DNA from: Planktothrix sp. FACHB-1365
GTDB taxonomy: Bacteria; Cyanobacteriota; Cyanobacteriia; Cyanobacteriales; Microcoleaceae
NCBI RefSeq assembly: GCF_014697575.1
Contig: NZ_JACJSC010000038.1
Coordinates: 1-55,077 of the forward strand
Reading direction: 5' to 3'
DNA: 55,077 bases
Shown here: positions 44,808-53,596 of the stretch, in pieces
Numbering within the stretch: the first letter of the stretch is position 1
Layout of the letters: every line of letters starts with the position of its first letter
Program-made: the position numbers and the translations under genes
The notes under the pieces: generated by a model
Database searches by the model: none
Told to the model about the DNA's origin: nothing
What the model saw: the letters and a program-made list of their open reading frames with translations, nothing else

Positions 44808-46205
44808 ATGAGAATAAACTTATTTTCCCGTAACTTTGCAGGATTTCTAGCCTTGGTAATGGTCAGTTTCATTTTAATCACTTGTACAAGTCAACCCCCT
44901 AAAAAGCCTGAGAATATTCAACAAAAATCAGAATTAACCATCTGGTGGAATCGAGGATATTATCCCGAACAAGATGAAGCCATTGAAAAAGTGGTCGAGA
45001 ACTGGAAACAACTCACGGGGAATCAAGTTAAGCTGTCTTTTTTTAGTGAAGAGGATACCTTAAAAGAAGCGATTACAGCCTTAAAAGTTGGAAATCCTCC
45101 AGATATTTTATTTTCCGAACGGGCTGATTTTACCTTAATTCCTCAATGGGCTTGGGAGGGAAAATTAGCAGATGTTTCTGGGGTGATGGAACCGATTCAA
45201 AGCTTATATGAACCCAGTGCGATCGCATCAGTTTATCTGAAGAATAAAGCCACTCAAAAACGGTCTTATTATGCCATTCCCTTAATGGAGCAAACGCTTC
45301 ATATTCACTACTGGCGAGAATTGCTTCAAGAAGGGGGAATTGATCCTCAAAATTTACCTCAAAATTGGTCAGAATTTTGGCAGATTTGGCAACAAGCTCA
45401 AGCTAATTTAAAAACGTCGGGACAAACAGAAATTTATGGTTTAGGTTTACCGATGTCCGTTGAATCTTCAGATACTTATTTAATTTTTGAACAATTTTTA
45501 ATTGCCCATGATGTTCAACTTTTCGATGAACAGGGAAATTTACAATTAGATCAACCCACCGTTCGTCAAGGAATTATAGATACCCTGAATGAATATACTA
45601 ATTTTTATCTTGAGGGAAATGTTCCCCCGGCTGCGATTAATTGGTTGAATGCGGATAATAATACTAATTTCTTGAACCGTAGTACCATTATGACCCTGAA
45701 TCCGAGTTTATCCATTCCAGGTTCCCAACGGGAAGATCAAGACATTTATCAACATCAACTGATAACAGCCCTCTTTCCTAATACCCCCAAGGGTCAACCG
45801 ATGAAACATTTAGTTTCTGTTAAAGAAGCGGTGGTTTTTTCAGAAGCTCAGAATCCAAAACTAGCACAACAATTTCTAACCTATCTCATTGAACCCAAAA
45901 ATCTAAGTGCTTATGTTCAAGGCACTGGAGGAAGGTATTTTCCGGTTATGATGCAACTTTGGAATGATCCTTTCTGGCAAAATCTTAATGATCCTCATTT
46001 AAAAGTGGCATCTCAACAATTTCAATCCAATAAAACTCAACCTTTATATCATGTTATTAACCCCGCTTATGCTCAGGTTCAAACGGAAAATATTTGGGGT
46101 CAAGCCATTAAAGCCGTATTAACTCAAGAGGTCTCTCCAGAACAGGCAACCGATCAGGCAATTCAACAGATCAAAGAAATTTTTGATCTGTGGCAACAGA
46201 AGTGA
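44808..46205 (+). CDS. Extracellular solute-binding protein 2 (paralogue), lipoprotein
   Basis: 465 residues. The signal ends FILITCTSQP, again with Thr before the lipid-attachment Cys. Shared motifs with the upstream protein: LTIWWNRGYYPEQDEAIEKV, YYAIPLMEQTLHIHYWRELL, NFLNRSTIMTLNPSLSIPGS, GGRYFPVM, NDPHLKVASQQF. Clearly a tandem duplicate that has since diverged. The sensor kinase starts 56 bp downstream. Confidence 0.88.
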   Translation: MRINLFSRNFAGFLALVMVSFILITCTSQPPKKPENIQQKSELTIWWNRGYYPEQDEAIEKVVENWKQLTGNQVKLSFFSEEDTLKEAITALKVGNPPDILFSERADFTLIPQWAWEGKLADVSGVMEPIQSLYEPSAIASVYLKNKATQKRSYYAIPLMEQTLHIHYWRELLQEGGIDPQNLPQNWSEFWQIWQQAQANLKTSGQTEIYGLGLPMSVESSDTYLIFEQFLIAHDVQLFDEQGNLQLDQPTVRQGIIDTLNEYTNFYLEGNVPPAAINWLNADNNTNFLNRSTIMTLNPSLSIPGSQREDQDIYQHQLITALFPNTPKGQPMKHLVSVKEAVVFSEAQNPKLAQQFLTYLIEPKNLSAYVQGTGGRYFPVMMQLWNDPFWQNLNDPHLKVASQQFQSNKTQPLYHVINPAYAQVQTENIWGQAIKAVLTQEVSPEQATDQAIQQIKEIFDLWQQK

Positions 46206-46261
46206 TTACCTCCCAATTTATTGTAACATTTGATCCCCTTTCATCTATTCTGATTTTTCCT

Positions 46262-48346
46262 ATGAATCTTTGGAAAAAAAGCTTATTATTCCAGCTTGTG
46301 AGTTCTTTTCTGATTTTATCGTTAATCATTGTTTCTCTTGTTGGATATATGGCTTTTTATCAAGCTAAAGAATCCTTAAAAAACTCAATTTTTAATGAAC
46401 TGAATATCGCAGCTTCCTTAAAACGGGAGGAACTCAACCATTGGGTGTTTGATCAAAGTCAAGTGGTTTTAGCTATAGCTCAAATGCCTGAACTTCGGAC
46501 TCCTGCAAAAACACTATTTACCCTGGATAAATCTAGTGAGGATTATAAAAATATTCAAAGGTCATTACAAGCTTCTTTAAGTTCATTTACCAGAGAAAAA
46601 TCGGGGTTAAAAGAAATTTTTATTTTGTCTCGTGGCGGTCGAGTTTTAGTTTCAACTGACCCGTCTCAAATCGGTAAATATCAACCCTTAGTTCAATACA
46701 GTGATATTCAAGCGGACAATCAAAACTCTTTTGTTTCTAATTTTTATCGTTCACCCCTTACAGGTTATCCCCAAATTACGTTAGTCGATCAAATTTTAGA
46801 TCAAGATGGTAAACGCTTAGGACTTTTAGCGGCCCATTTAAACTTAGAACGAGTTGATCAGGTGATTCGTCAACGCACTGATTTAGATAAAACCGGAGAA
46901 ACTTATTTAGTGGGAAATATGGGAAGTGGTTTATCCAATCGTTATGTTCTAATTGCGTCTCAAACCTTAGGATCAGATGAATTTCCTGATGGAATTAATA
47001 GTGATGGAATTGAACAAGCTATGCAGGGAAAAAGTGGGGAGGGGTTATATCGGAATTATCGAGGGGTTCCTGTGATCGGGGTTTATTATTCTTTATCTAA
47101 TAAAGATTTAGCTTTAATTGTAGAACGCTCTCAAACAGAAGCCTTTACTCCCGCCCGTAAGTTAGCCAGTTCTATTTTATTGATTGGATTAATTTTATCA
47201 GGATTTATGGCGATCGCCATGTTCTTTTTAGGTCGTCAAATTGTGCAACCGATTTTAGCGATTGTAAAAACAGCCCGTGTTATTAGTCAAGGGAATTTTC
47301 AACAAACAGTCCCCATTTTAAGTGAGAATGAAATTGGGTTACTCGCCCGAACCTTTAATCAAATGACGATTCAATTACAAATTTATTATCATCAGTTAGA
47401 AGATTATAATCGAAATTTAGAATTAAAAGTAACGGAACGGACTCAAGAACTAGAAGATAAAAATCAACGACTGATTCATGCTTTAAAAGAATTAAAACAA
47501 ACTCAATCTCAACTGATTCAAAATGAAAAAATGGTCAGTTTAGGGCAGTTAGTAGCCGGGGTTGCCCATGAAATTAATAATCCTGTGAGTTTTATTTATG
47601 GCAACCTAGATTTTGCCTCGGATTATGGTAAAAATTTAATTCAATTAGTGGAAGCTTACCAAAAAAATTATCCCGAACCCCAGGCAGAAATTGAAGAGAT
47701 TATTGCTGAAATTGATCTGGAATTTATTAAAAGGGATTTACCCCAGGTTTATCAATCAATGAAAGATGGTGCTAACCGCATTAAAGAAATTGTTTTATCT
47801 CTCAAGAACTTTTCCCGTTTAGATGAATCTGAACAAAAAAGAATTAATATTCATGAGGGAATTGACAGTACCTTACAAATTTTACAAACTCGTCTCAAAT
47901 CTCTCCCCTATTGCCCGGAAATTCAAGTGATTAAAAACTATGGTGACTTACCTTTAATTAATTGCTATCCGGGTCAACTCAATCAAGTTTATATGAATTT
48001 GCTCTCCAATGCTATTGATGCTTTACAAGAAGGTTGGGAACATCAAAATCCAACCTGTGTGATCAAACAACCTCAAATTATAATTCAGACAACGGTGATG
48101 GATCAAGAATGGATTGCTATTGAAATTCGGGATAATGGTTTAGGAATTTCCCCGGATATTAAAGGGCGAATTTTTGATCCCTTCTTTACGACAAAACCCG
48201 TTGGTAAAGGCACTGGGTTAGGATTATCTATTAGTTATAAAATTATTGTTGAACAGCATCAAGGTCAACTTAAATGTGACTCCAACATGGGAGAAGGAAC
48301 ACAATTTATCATTAAACTCCCTATTCTTCGTTCTGAGTCAGGGTGA
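46262..48346 (+). CDS. Cache-HAMP sensor histidine kinase
   Basis: 694 residues from ATG 46262; an upstream in-frame start at 46190 overlaps the previous gene and adds no recognisable sequence. A membrane helix (LLFQLVSSFLILSLIIVSLVGYMAF) is followed by a periplasmic dCache-like sensor of about 280 residues (SRGGRVLVSTDPSQIGKYQP, TGETYLVG). A second helix (ILLIGLILSGFMAIAMFFLG), HAMP and coiled coil follow. The phospho-His is in LVAGVAHEINNPVSFIYGN, the HisKA form of Ntr-type kinases. The ATPase has NLLSNAIDAL, RDNGLGIS and [13 protein letters not shown]. No regulator gene is adjacent. Likely reads the two solute-binding proteins. Confidence 0.92.
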   Translation: MNLWKKSLLFQLVSSFLILSLIIVSLVGYMAFYQAKESLKNSIFNELNIAASLKREELNHWVFDQSQVVLAIAQMPELRTPAKTLFTLDKSSEDYKNIQRSLQASLSSFTREKSGLKEIFILSRGGRVLVSTDPSQIGKYQPLVQYSDIQADNQNSFVSNFYRSPLTGYPQITLVDQILDQDGKRLGLLAAHLNLERVDQVIRQRTDLDKTGETYLVGNMGSGLSNRYVLIASQTLGSDEFPDGINSDGIEQAMQGKSGEGLYRNYRGVPVIGVYYSLSNKDLALIVERSQTEAFTPARKLASSILLIGLILSGFMAIAMFFLGRQIVQPILAIVKTARVISQGNFQQTVPILSENEIGLLARTFNQMTIQLQIYYHQLEDYNRNLELKVTERTQELEDKNQRLIHALKELKQTQSQLIQNEKMVSLGQLVAGVAHEINNPVSFIYGNLDFASDYGKNLIQLVEAYQKNYPEPQAEIEEIIAEIDLEFIKRDLPQVYQSMKDGANRIKEIVLSLKNFSRLDESEQKRINIHEGIDSTLQILQTRLKSLPYCPEIQVIKNYGDLPLINCYPGQLNQVYMNLLSNAIDALQEGWEHQNPTCVIKQPQIIIQTTVMDQEWIAIEIRDNGLGISPDIKGRIFDPFFTTKPVGKGTGLGLSISYKIIVEQHQGQLKCDSNMGEGTQFIIKLPILRSESG

Positions 48347-48470
48347 CTTGGGGAAGTTGATCAATTCCGAGACGACGAATAATTGCACTCAGGGACATGG
48401 GAGAACAAACCCCTTCTACGATTCGTGCTGATTGGGGCGGTGCATAGATAAAACTCAATGATCCGATCAC
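48321..48470 (-). CDS. Possible small ORF or gene remnant
   Basis: From GTG 48470, 49 codons read VIGSLSFIYAPPQSARIVEG then VCSPMSLSAIIRRLGIDQL and a Gln/Thr tail, ending antisense to the kinase 3' end. The composition looks protein-like, but there is no ribosome-binding site or known family. It may be the C-terminal scrap of an older gene. Confidence 0.25.
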   Translation of the reverse strand: MIGSLSFIYAPPQSARIVEGVCSPMSLSAIIRRLGIDQLPQVTLTQNEE

Positions 48471-48853
48471 GACTCATAGCTCAATCTCAAACCGTAATCT
48501 TAGGGGAAACTTTCTAATGAATTTTTAATAAAATTTTAATGAATAGAGTTTTGTCAAATAATTTTAAGCCGGAATACTCAAACTTCAAGAACCAGGTATC
48601 ATAAAAAAACAATGTTGACCTAAACCGTAACAACATTGTCTCTAGGGAACTCTAAAAACAAAATTTCGTAGAAACTCAGTCAAGTTATCCCTTCCCCTGT
48701 GATGATGATCACACCATTCAGTTGATTAAATCACAGAATTAACCCGATATCTATCACTGTATTTCCCTCAATTCCCTATAGAATTAATATCGTAGAATCT
48801 TATTTCTACTGTTGTCTAACTTTTACCCCTTCTTTTTTGTAGGAACCTGAATT
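48347..48853. other. Intergenic region after the sensor kinase
   Basis: About 500 bp. Apart from the doubtful minus-strand ORF at 48321-48470 I see no gene. Several AT-rich stretches and short repeats are present, but no clear terminator. Confidence 0.55.
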
Positions 48854-49144
48854 ATGATTTCCCCTAAACAAGCACAACTGATTCAATTTTTACGGTGGGA
48901 GTTAGCGATCCCGGCGTCTTCAATTGCCATGGCACTCCGCCACCCAGAACAAGATTCAGGTCAGTTACCGATGATCCTGTGGCAGTATGGGTTAATTACA
49001 CTCGAACAACTGGATCGAATTTTTGATTGGTTAGAGCGATTTGGCAGCATCATGGAAACAAAACCGACAATGTATCCCCATCCTGAACACTACGAATCTT
49101 CAGGAACGGAAACCGTCAATCTTTCAGTTTCTTTAGTGGCTTAA
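48854..49144 (+). CDS. DUF2949 protein
   Basis: 96 residues: MISPKQAQLIQFLRWELAIP, ASSIAMALRHPEQDSGQLPM, ILWQYGLITLEQLDRIFDWL. The LPM-LWQYGL-TLxQLDxIFDWLE segment is characteristic of the cyanobacterial DUF2949 family. AGGA lies before the ATG. Function unknown; possibly a small helical regulator. Confidence 0.85.
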   Translation: MISPKQAQLIQFLRWELAIPASSIAMALRHPEQDSGQLPMILWQYGLITLEQLDRIFDWLERFGSIMETKPTMYPHPEHYESSGTETVNLSVSLVA

Positions 49145-49533
49145 TTCTTCAGGGGTTAAACCATTTTAGAAAAGTGTCTTAATCCAATATGAAAAAATTT
49201 TGTTTATGTCAAGACGTTTAACAAAACGATTTCAACGCTCACAATCTCAATTTAACACCTCAAAGTCAGCTTTCACAGAAGGCTGACTTTAATCTTATGA
49301 AAGGATTAAAAATTATTCCACCCCTATCTATTTAAACCTTCAGTCGATTTTTCAGGAATTGTTTTTGACACGACATCACCCTGAATCATTCACCCTTGGG
49401 TTACAGCAGAATAAACCTGACGACGAAATATCGCTTGATCTCCCCATCTCCTCAAAGAACTCAAAATTAACCTTATGATAGAAAAGTTCAGGATACACTC
49501 TTAGTAATGAACTTGGTTGCATCTGTGATCATG
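49145..49533. other. Intergenic region before the WD40 NTPase gene
   Basis: About 390 bp. It contains aaagtcagc (49262-49270) and gctgacttt (49282-49290), a 9-bp hairpin with 11-nt loop followed by AATCTT, a weak terminator for the DUF2949 gene. No gene seen. Confidence 0.55.
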
Positions 49534-52500
49534 ATGAACTTTGAAGAGGCTCTGACAATTACCGATACATTGGTTTTTGAAAAAACCGGAAAACACCTGA
49601 GTGATGCACAGCGAGCGGTCATTCAGGGAACTTGGTATTGTCAGAAATATCATGAAATTGCTTTAGAGTATCGCTGTACTCCTGAGTATCTCAAGCAGGA
49701 TGTCGGGCCAAAATTATGGAAATTGTTATCGGATGAGTTAGGAGAAAAGGTCACTAAAAAAAATTTTCGTACCGTCATGGAACGCCGCACGTTGGAAGAA
49801 GAGGAGGGGGAGAGGGGGAGTAGGGGAGTAGAAGCAGTAGCGGAAGCAGGGGGAGACAAGGGGACAGGGAGACAACCGGAGGAGGAAAAGGAAAGACTCA
49901 CCCATCGTCAACCGTCAATCTCTCCCCATGTAGACTGGGGGGAAGCAACGGATGTGTCTCAGTTTTATGGTCGAATTGAAGAACTGGCTCAACTCAAACA
50001 ATGGATTTTACAGGAAGAATGCCGCCTCATTGCGGTGTTAGGAATGGGAGGAATTGGAAAAACTTCTTTATCGGTACAGTTAGCTCAAAAAATTTATCCC
50101 CAGTTTGAATTTGTGATTTGGCGATCGCTGCGAAATGCACCGCCTTTAACAGAAATTTTAATGGATTTAATTCAATTTTTTGCTAAGGAAACGGAGTTGA
50201 ATTTGTCTCCTGACCCCCATCGACAAATTTCCCAATTGATCGATTTTTTACGCACTTCTCGATGTTTAATTATTTTAGATAATACAGAATCAATTTTACA
50301 AGAAGGAAATCGAGTCGGACGCTATTATCCCGGCTATGAAAATTATGGAGATTTATTTAAACGTTTAGGAGAAACCCAACATCAAAGCTGTCTCCTGCTT
50401 ACCAGTCGGGAAAAACCCAGAGAAATTGCTGCGTTAGAAGGTCAAACCCAGAAAGTTCGGTCTTTACCTTTATTAGGATTAGAGCCGGAAAATTGTCAAG
50501 AAATTATTCAATCTAAAGGTGTAGGAGGTTCCTTTGAACAATGGCAAACCTTAATTGAACGCTATGCGGGAAATCCCCTTGCCTTAAAAATTGTTACGAC
50601 CACGATTTATGATTTGTTTGGGGGAAATGTTGGCGAATTTTTAGACCAAATTCAGCAAGGGACGGCGATTTTTGGCGATGTTAGAGATATATTAGAACAA
50701 CAATTAGGGCGAATTTCAGAACTTGAATTAGAAACCATGCACTGGTTAGCGATTAATCGAGAACCCTGTACCGTTGTTGATTTAAGAAAAGATTTATTAT
50801 CGATTATTTCTCCGGTGGAATTAATTGAAGCCTTAGAATCCTTAAGTCGGCGATCGCTGATTGAAAAAAGTGCTGGCAGCTTTACCCAGCAACCCGTTGT
50901 TATGGAATATATGATTGAGCGGTTGATTGAAACAATTTTGCAAGAAATTGAAACAGAAACCATTAATATTTTAAATCAATATCCCCTAATTAAATCTCAA
51001 GCCAAAGATTATATCCGAGAAAGTCAAACTCGGTTGATTTTACAGCCCATTGTTCAAAAACTCTTAAGCCGTTATCGAATTTCAGGAGAACTAAACCAAA
51101 AGTTTAAAATTCTGATTGAACGGTTAAAACAAAATCGTCATTCTTCAGGTTATGGCGGCGGCAATATTATTAATCTTTGCCATAGTTTAGACTTAGATTT
51201 AGCAGAATATGACTTTTCTCAATTAACCATTTGGCAAGCCTATTTACAAGATGCCAATTTACAAAACGTTAATTTTTCCGGTTCCGATTTATCTCGATCC
51301 GTGTTTGCCAAAACCCTGGGTCATTCCCTCACCGTTGCTTTGGGTGCTAACGGAATTTTAGCGACGGGAGATGCGGAAGGTAAAATTATTTTATGGACAG
51401 TCGAAGACGGTCAACAACTATTAGTTTGTCAAGGACAAGTCGGAGGAGTTAAGTCTGTCACCTTTAATCACGATGGGACTTTACTGGCGAGTGGGAGTGA
51501 TGATGAAAGTGTGCGACTGTGGAAAGTGTCAACGGGAGAATGCTTAAACCGTTGGCGGGAACATCAAGGAAGCGTTAACTGTGTTTGTTTTAGTCCCAGT
51601 GGGGATTGGTTGGCCAGTGGTAGTAATGACAAAACCGTCAGGGTTTGGGATACTCGTTCAGGACAATGTGTGCATCACTTCACCGATCACACCGACAGCA
51701 TTCGCAGTATTACCTTTAGTCCCGATGGTCATACCTTGGCCAGTTGCAGTGAGGATCAAACCGTTAAACTCTGGAATCTGCAAACGGGAGATTGTTTACG
51801 CACCTTCTATGGACATAACGCTTGGAATTGGGCCGTTACTTTCGTGCGTTCTGCTTCAACTCCGGGTAAAATTCATGCGATCGCTAGTAGTACCGATGAA
51901 GAAGCCGTCCGGCTGTGGGATATAAATACAGGCCACAGTTTTCATACCTTTCACGGTCATCAGGATTCGGTGTGGATCGTGGTATTTAGTCCTGATGGAG
52001 AATTATTAGCCAGTAGCAGCGATGACCAAACTGTAAAACTCTGGAATGTGAGAACGGGAACTTGTTTAAAAACCTTACCCGGATTAGAAAGTCAAGTCTG
52101 TTCCTTAGCCTTTAGTCCCGATAGCCAAACCTTAGCGACGGGGAGTGTGGATCGCATGGTGCAGTTATGGGATGTACAGACGGGACAACGGTTGAGAACC
52201 TTACGGGGTCATCGTCATCAGGTGTGGTCGTTTGTTCTCAGTCCCAATGGCAGACGTTTGGCCAGTGGGAGTGATGACGATCAGGTGCGACTCTGGGATG
52301 TGCAGACGGGTCGCTGTCTCAAACAGTTACAAGGTCATCAGGACTGGGTATGGTCAGTCGCATTTAGTCCCGATGGCAGTTTAATTGCCAGTGGCAGTTA
52401 TGACCGCACGGTGAAACTCTGGGATACCCAGACGGGGGAATGTTTGAAAACCTTGCATGGCCATAGCGATCGCATTCAAGCGGTAACGTTTAGTGCTGAA

Positions 52501-53205
52501 GGTAGGCTATTGGCCAGTGCCAGTGATGACCAAACGGTGAAACTCTGGGATGTGCAAACGGGTGAACTGTTACAAACCTTACAAGGACATCAGCGTTGGG
52601 TGGGTTCAGTTGCCTTCAGTCCTCAAACTTCAATTTTAGCCAGTGGCAGTAATGACCAAACTATTCGACTGTGGGATGGGGAAACAGGCCACTGTTTGGC
52701 TGTTCTTGAAGGCCATAATGATCGGGTTCATGTTCTGACTTTTGCCTCCCAGGGTTCGATTTTAGTCAGTGGGAGTTATGATCGTTCGGTGAAATGTTGG
52801 GCTGTGGAAACCGGTGAATGTCTGCAAACTTGGCGCGGTGAAATTGAACGAGTCCAGGGAATTTTATTGACCCTTGAAGGTCAGATTTGGGTGAGTGGGA
52901 GTTGCGATCAAGAGGTTAAACTATGGGATATTGCGACGGGAAACTGTGTAAAACATTTAGAAGGCCATAGCCATCCTGTCTGGTCAGTTCATGTTGATGC
53001 TCAGGGCCGTTTTTTAGCGAGTGGCAGTCATGATCAAGGAATTAAGGTTTGGGATTTACACACCCAGGAGTGTTTGAAAACCTTACGCGCTGATAAGCCT
53101 TACAATGGTTTGAATATTACGGGTGTGACGGGAATCACTACAGCACAAAAAGTTACATTGAAAGCGTTAGGCGCGGTGGATCTTAACCCAGAACGAATAT
53201 TATAA
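49534..53205 (+). CDS. NB-ARC NTPase with 14 WD40 repeats
   Basis: 1223 residues from ATG 49534, chosen because MNFEEALTITD aligns with the start of the paralogue at 10847; ATG 49507 and 49531 are alternatives. Domains: helical vMAP-type N-terminus (1-88); low-complexity Glu/Gly linker (88-140); NB-ARC with FYGRIEELAQLKQWI, Walker A GMGGIGKT, Walker B LIILDNTE, LTSREKPREI and GNPLALKI; helical region; a short pentapeptide-like stretch (DANLQNVNFSGSDLSRSVF); then 14 WD40 units (about 605-1195), enough for two seven-bladed propellers. WD40-STAND proteins are signal-sensing switches; bacterial relatives function in stress and defence. The ligand is unknown. Confidence 0.93.
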   Translation: MNFEEALTITDTLVFEKTGKHLSDAQRAVIQGTWYCQKYHEIALEYRCTPEYLKQDVGPKLWKLLSDELGEKVTKKNFRTVMERRTLEEEEGERGSRGVEAVAEAGGDKGTGRQPEEEKERLTHRQPSISPHVDWGEATDVSQFYGRIEELAQLKQWILQEECRLIAVLGMGGIGKTSLSVQLAQKIYPQFEFVIWRSLRNAPPLTEILMDLIQFFAKETELNLSPDPHRQISQLIDFLRTSRCLIILDNTESILQEGNRVGRYYPGYENYGDLFKRLGETQHQSCLLLTSREKPREIAALEGQTQKVRSLPLLGLEPENCQEIIQSKGVGGSFEQWQTLIERYAGNPLALKIVTTTIYDLFGGNVGEFLDQIQQGTAIFGDVRDILEQQLGRISELELETMHWLAINREPCTVVDLRKDLLSIISPVELIEALESLSRRSLIEKSAGSFTQQPVVMEYMIERLIETILQEIETETINILNQYPLIKSQAKDYIRESQTRLILQPIVQKLLSRYRISGELNQKFKILIERLKQNRHSSGYGGGNIINLCHSLDLDLAEYDFSQLTIWQAYLQDANLQNVNFSGSDLSRSVFAKTLGHSLTVALGANGILATGDAEGKIILWTVEDGQQLLVCQGQVGGVKSVTFNHDGTLLASGSDDESVRLWKVSTGECLNRWREHQGSVNCVCFSPSGDWLASGSNDKTVRVWDTRSGQCVHHFTDHTDSIRSITFSPDGHTLASCSEDQTVKLWNLQTGDCLRTFYGHNAWNWAVTFVRSASTPGKIHAIASSTDEEAVRLWDINTGHSFHTFHGHQDSVWIVVFSPDGELLASSSDDQTVKLWNVRTGTCLKTLPGLESQVCSLAFSPDSQTLATGSVDRMVQLWDVQTGQRLRTLRGHRHQVWSFVLSPNGRRLASGSDDDQVRLWDVQTGRCLKQLQGHQDWVWSVAFSPDGSLIASGSYDRTVKLWDTQTGECLKTLHGHSDRIQAVTFSAEGRLLASASDDQTVKLWDVQTGELLQTLQGHQRWVGSVAFSPQTSILASGSNDQTIRLWDGETGHCLAVLEGHNDRVHVLTFASQGSILVSGSYDRSVKCWAVETGECLQTWRGEIERVQGILLTLEGQIWVSGSCDQEVKLWDIATGNCVKHLEGHSHPVWSVHVDAQGRFLASGSHDQGIKVWDLHTQECLKTLRADKPYNGLNITGVTGITTAQKVTLKALGAVDLNPERIL
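49795..49925. repeat. Purine-rich low-complexity insert inside the NTPase gene
   Basis: gaagaggaggggg, gagagggggagtaggggag, gggggagacaaggggacagg and then catcgtcaaccgtcaatc resemble the GGGGAGACAAGGGGAC and ACCGTCAACCGTC simple repeats normally seen between cyanobacterial genes. Here they are translated in frame as the linker between the N-terminal domain and NB-ARC. The paralogue at 10847 has an unrelated Asn-rich linker at the same place. Confidence 0.7.
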
Positions 53206-53386
53206 GAACAGCTTTACTGAATCTTTACAATTAATGACTGATTTTTGTTAAATCTTTATTGGAGTGGGGTGGATTTATCACTAAGATAAAAGTATTAGAA
53301 ACACAGCTACACGCCACCCCAAATTTTCAGTCATCCTTAAAGTTCGGGTTTCACCCCAAGTCTGGTGTTATCAGGGAAAAGTCGGG
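53206..53386. other. Intergenic region after the WD40 NTPase gene
   Basis: No convincing gene or terminator hairpin seen; sequence is mixed AT-rich. With the doubtful ORF that follows, the gap to the next firm gene is 387 bp. Confidence 0.5.
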
Positions 53387-53596
53387 TTGGGTATAACAGG
53401 ATGTTATATTCTTCCCCACAGTCAGTCAGGGTATCTCAAGAAGCAAGTGATCGGAAGCGATAAAATGTTACTCATTTTAAAATCCAGATCCAGGGGAAAC
53501 AAGGCACTAAGGAGAAAATACCGAGAATTGGGATGTGAGGTCAGAGTGTGTAGCTCAAATCCACCTATCCCTGACCAAAGAGGGGTTCTACCGTGA
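53387..53596 (+). CDS. Doubtful small ORF coupled to the next gene
   Basis: Up to 69 residues; a start at ATG 53465 (MLLILKSRSRGNKALRRKYR) is also possible. The stop TGA overlaps the GTG of the next gene as GTGA, the usual sign of coupled translation. The peptide has no recognised family and is basic with two Cys. It may be a leader peptide or chance ORF. Confidence 0.35.
   Translation: MGITGCYILPHSQSGYLKKQVIGSDKMLLILKSRSRGNKALRRKYRELGCEVRVCSSNPPIPDQRGVLP

Noticed and set aside
50652-50963. 103-codon minus-strand ORF in the WD40 NTPase gene
   Set aside because: Antisense shadow of the NTPase coding region.
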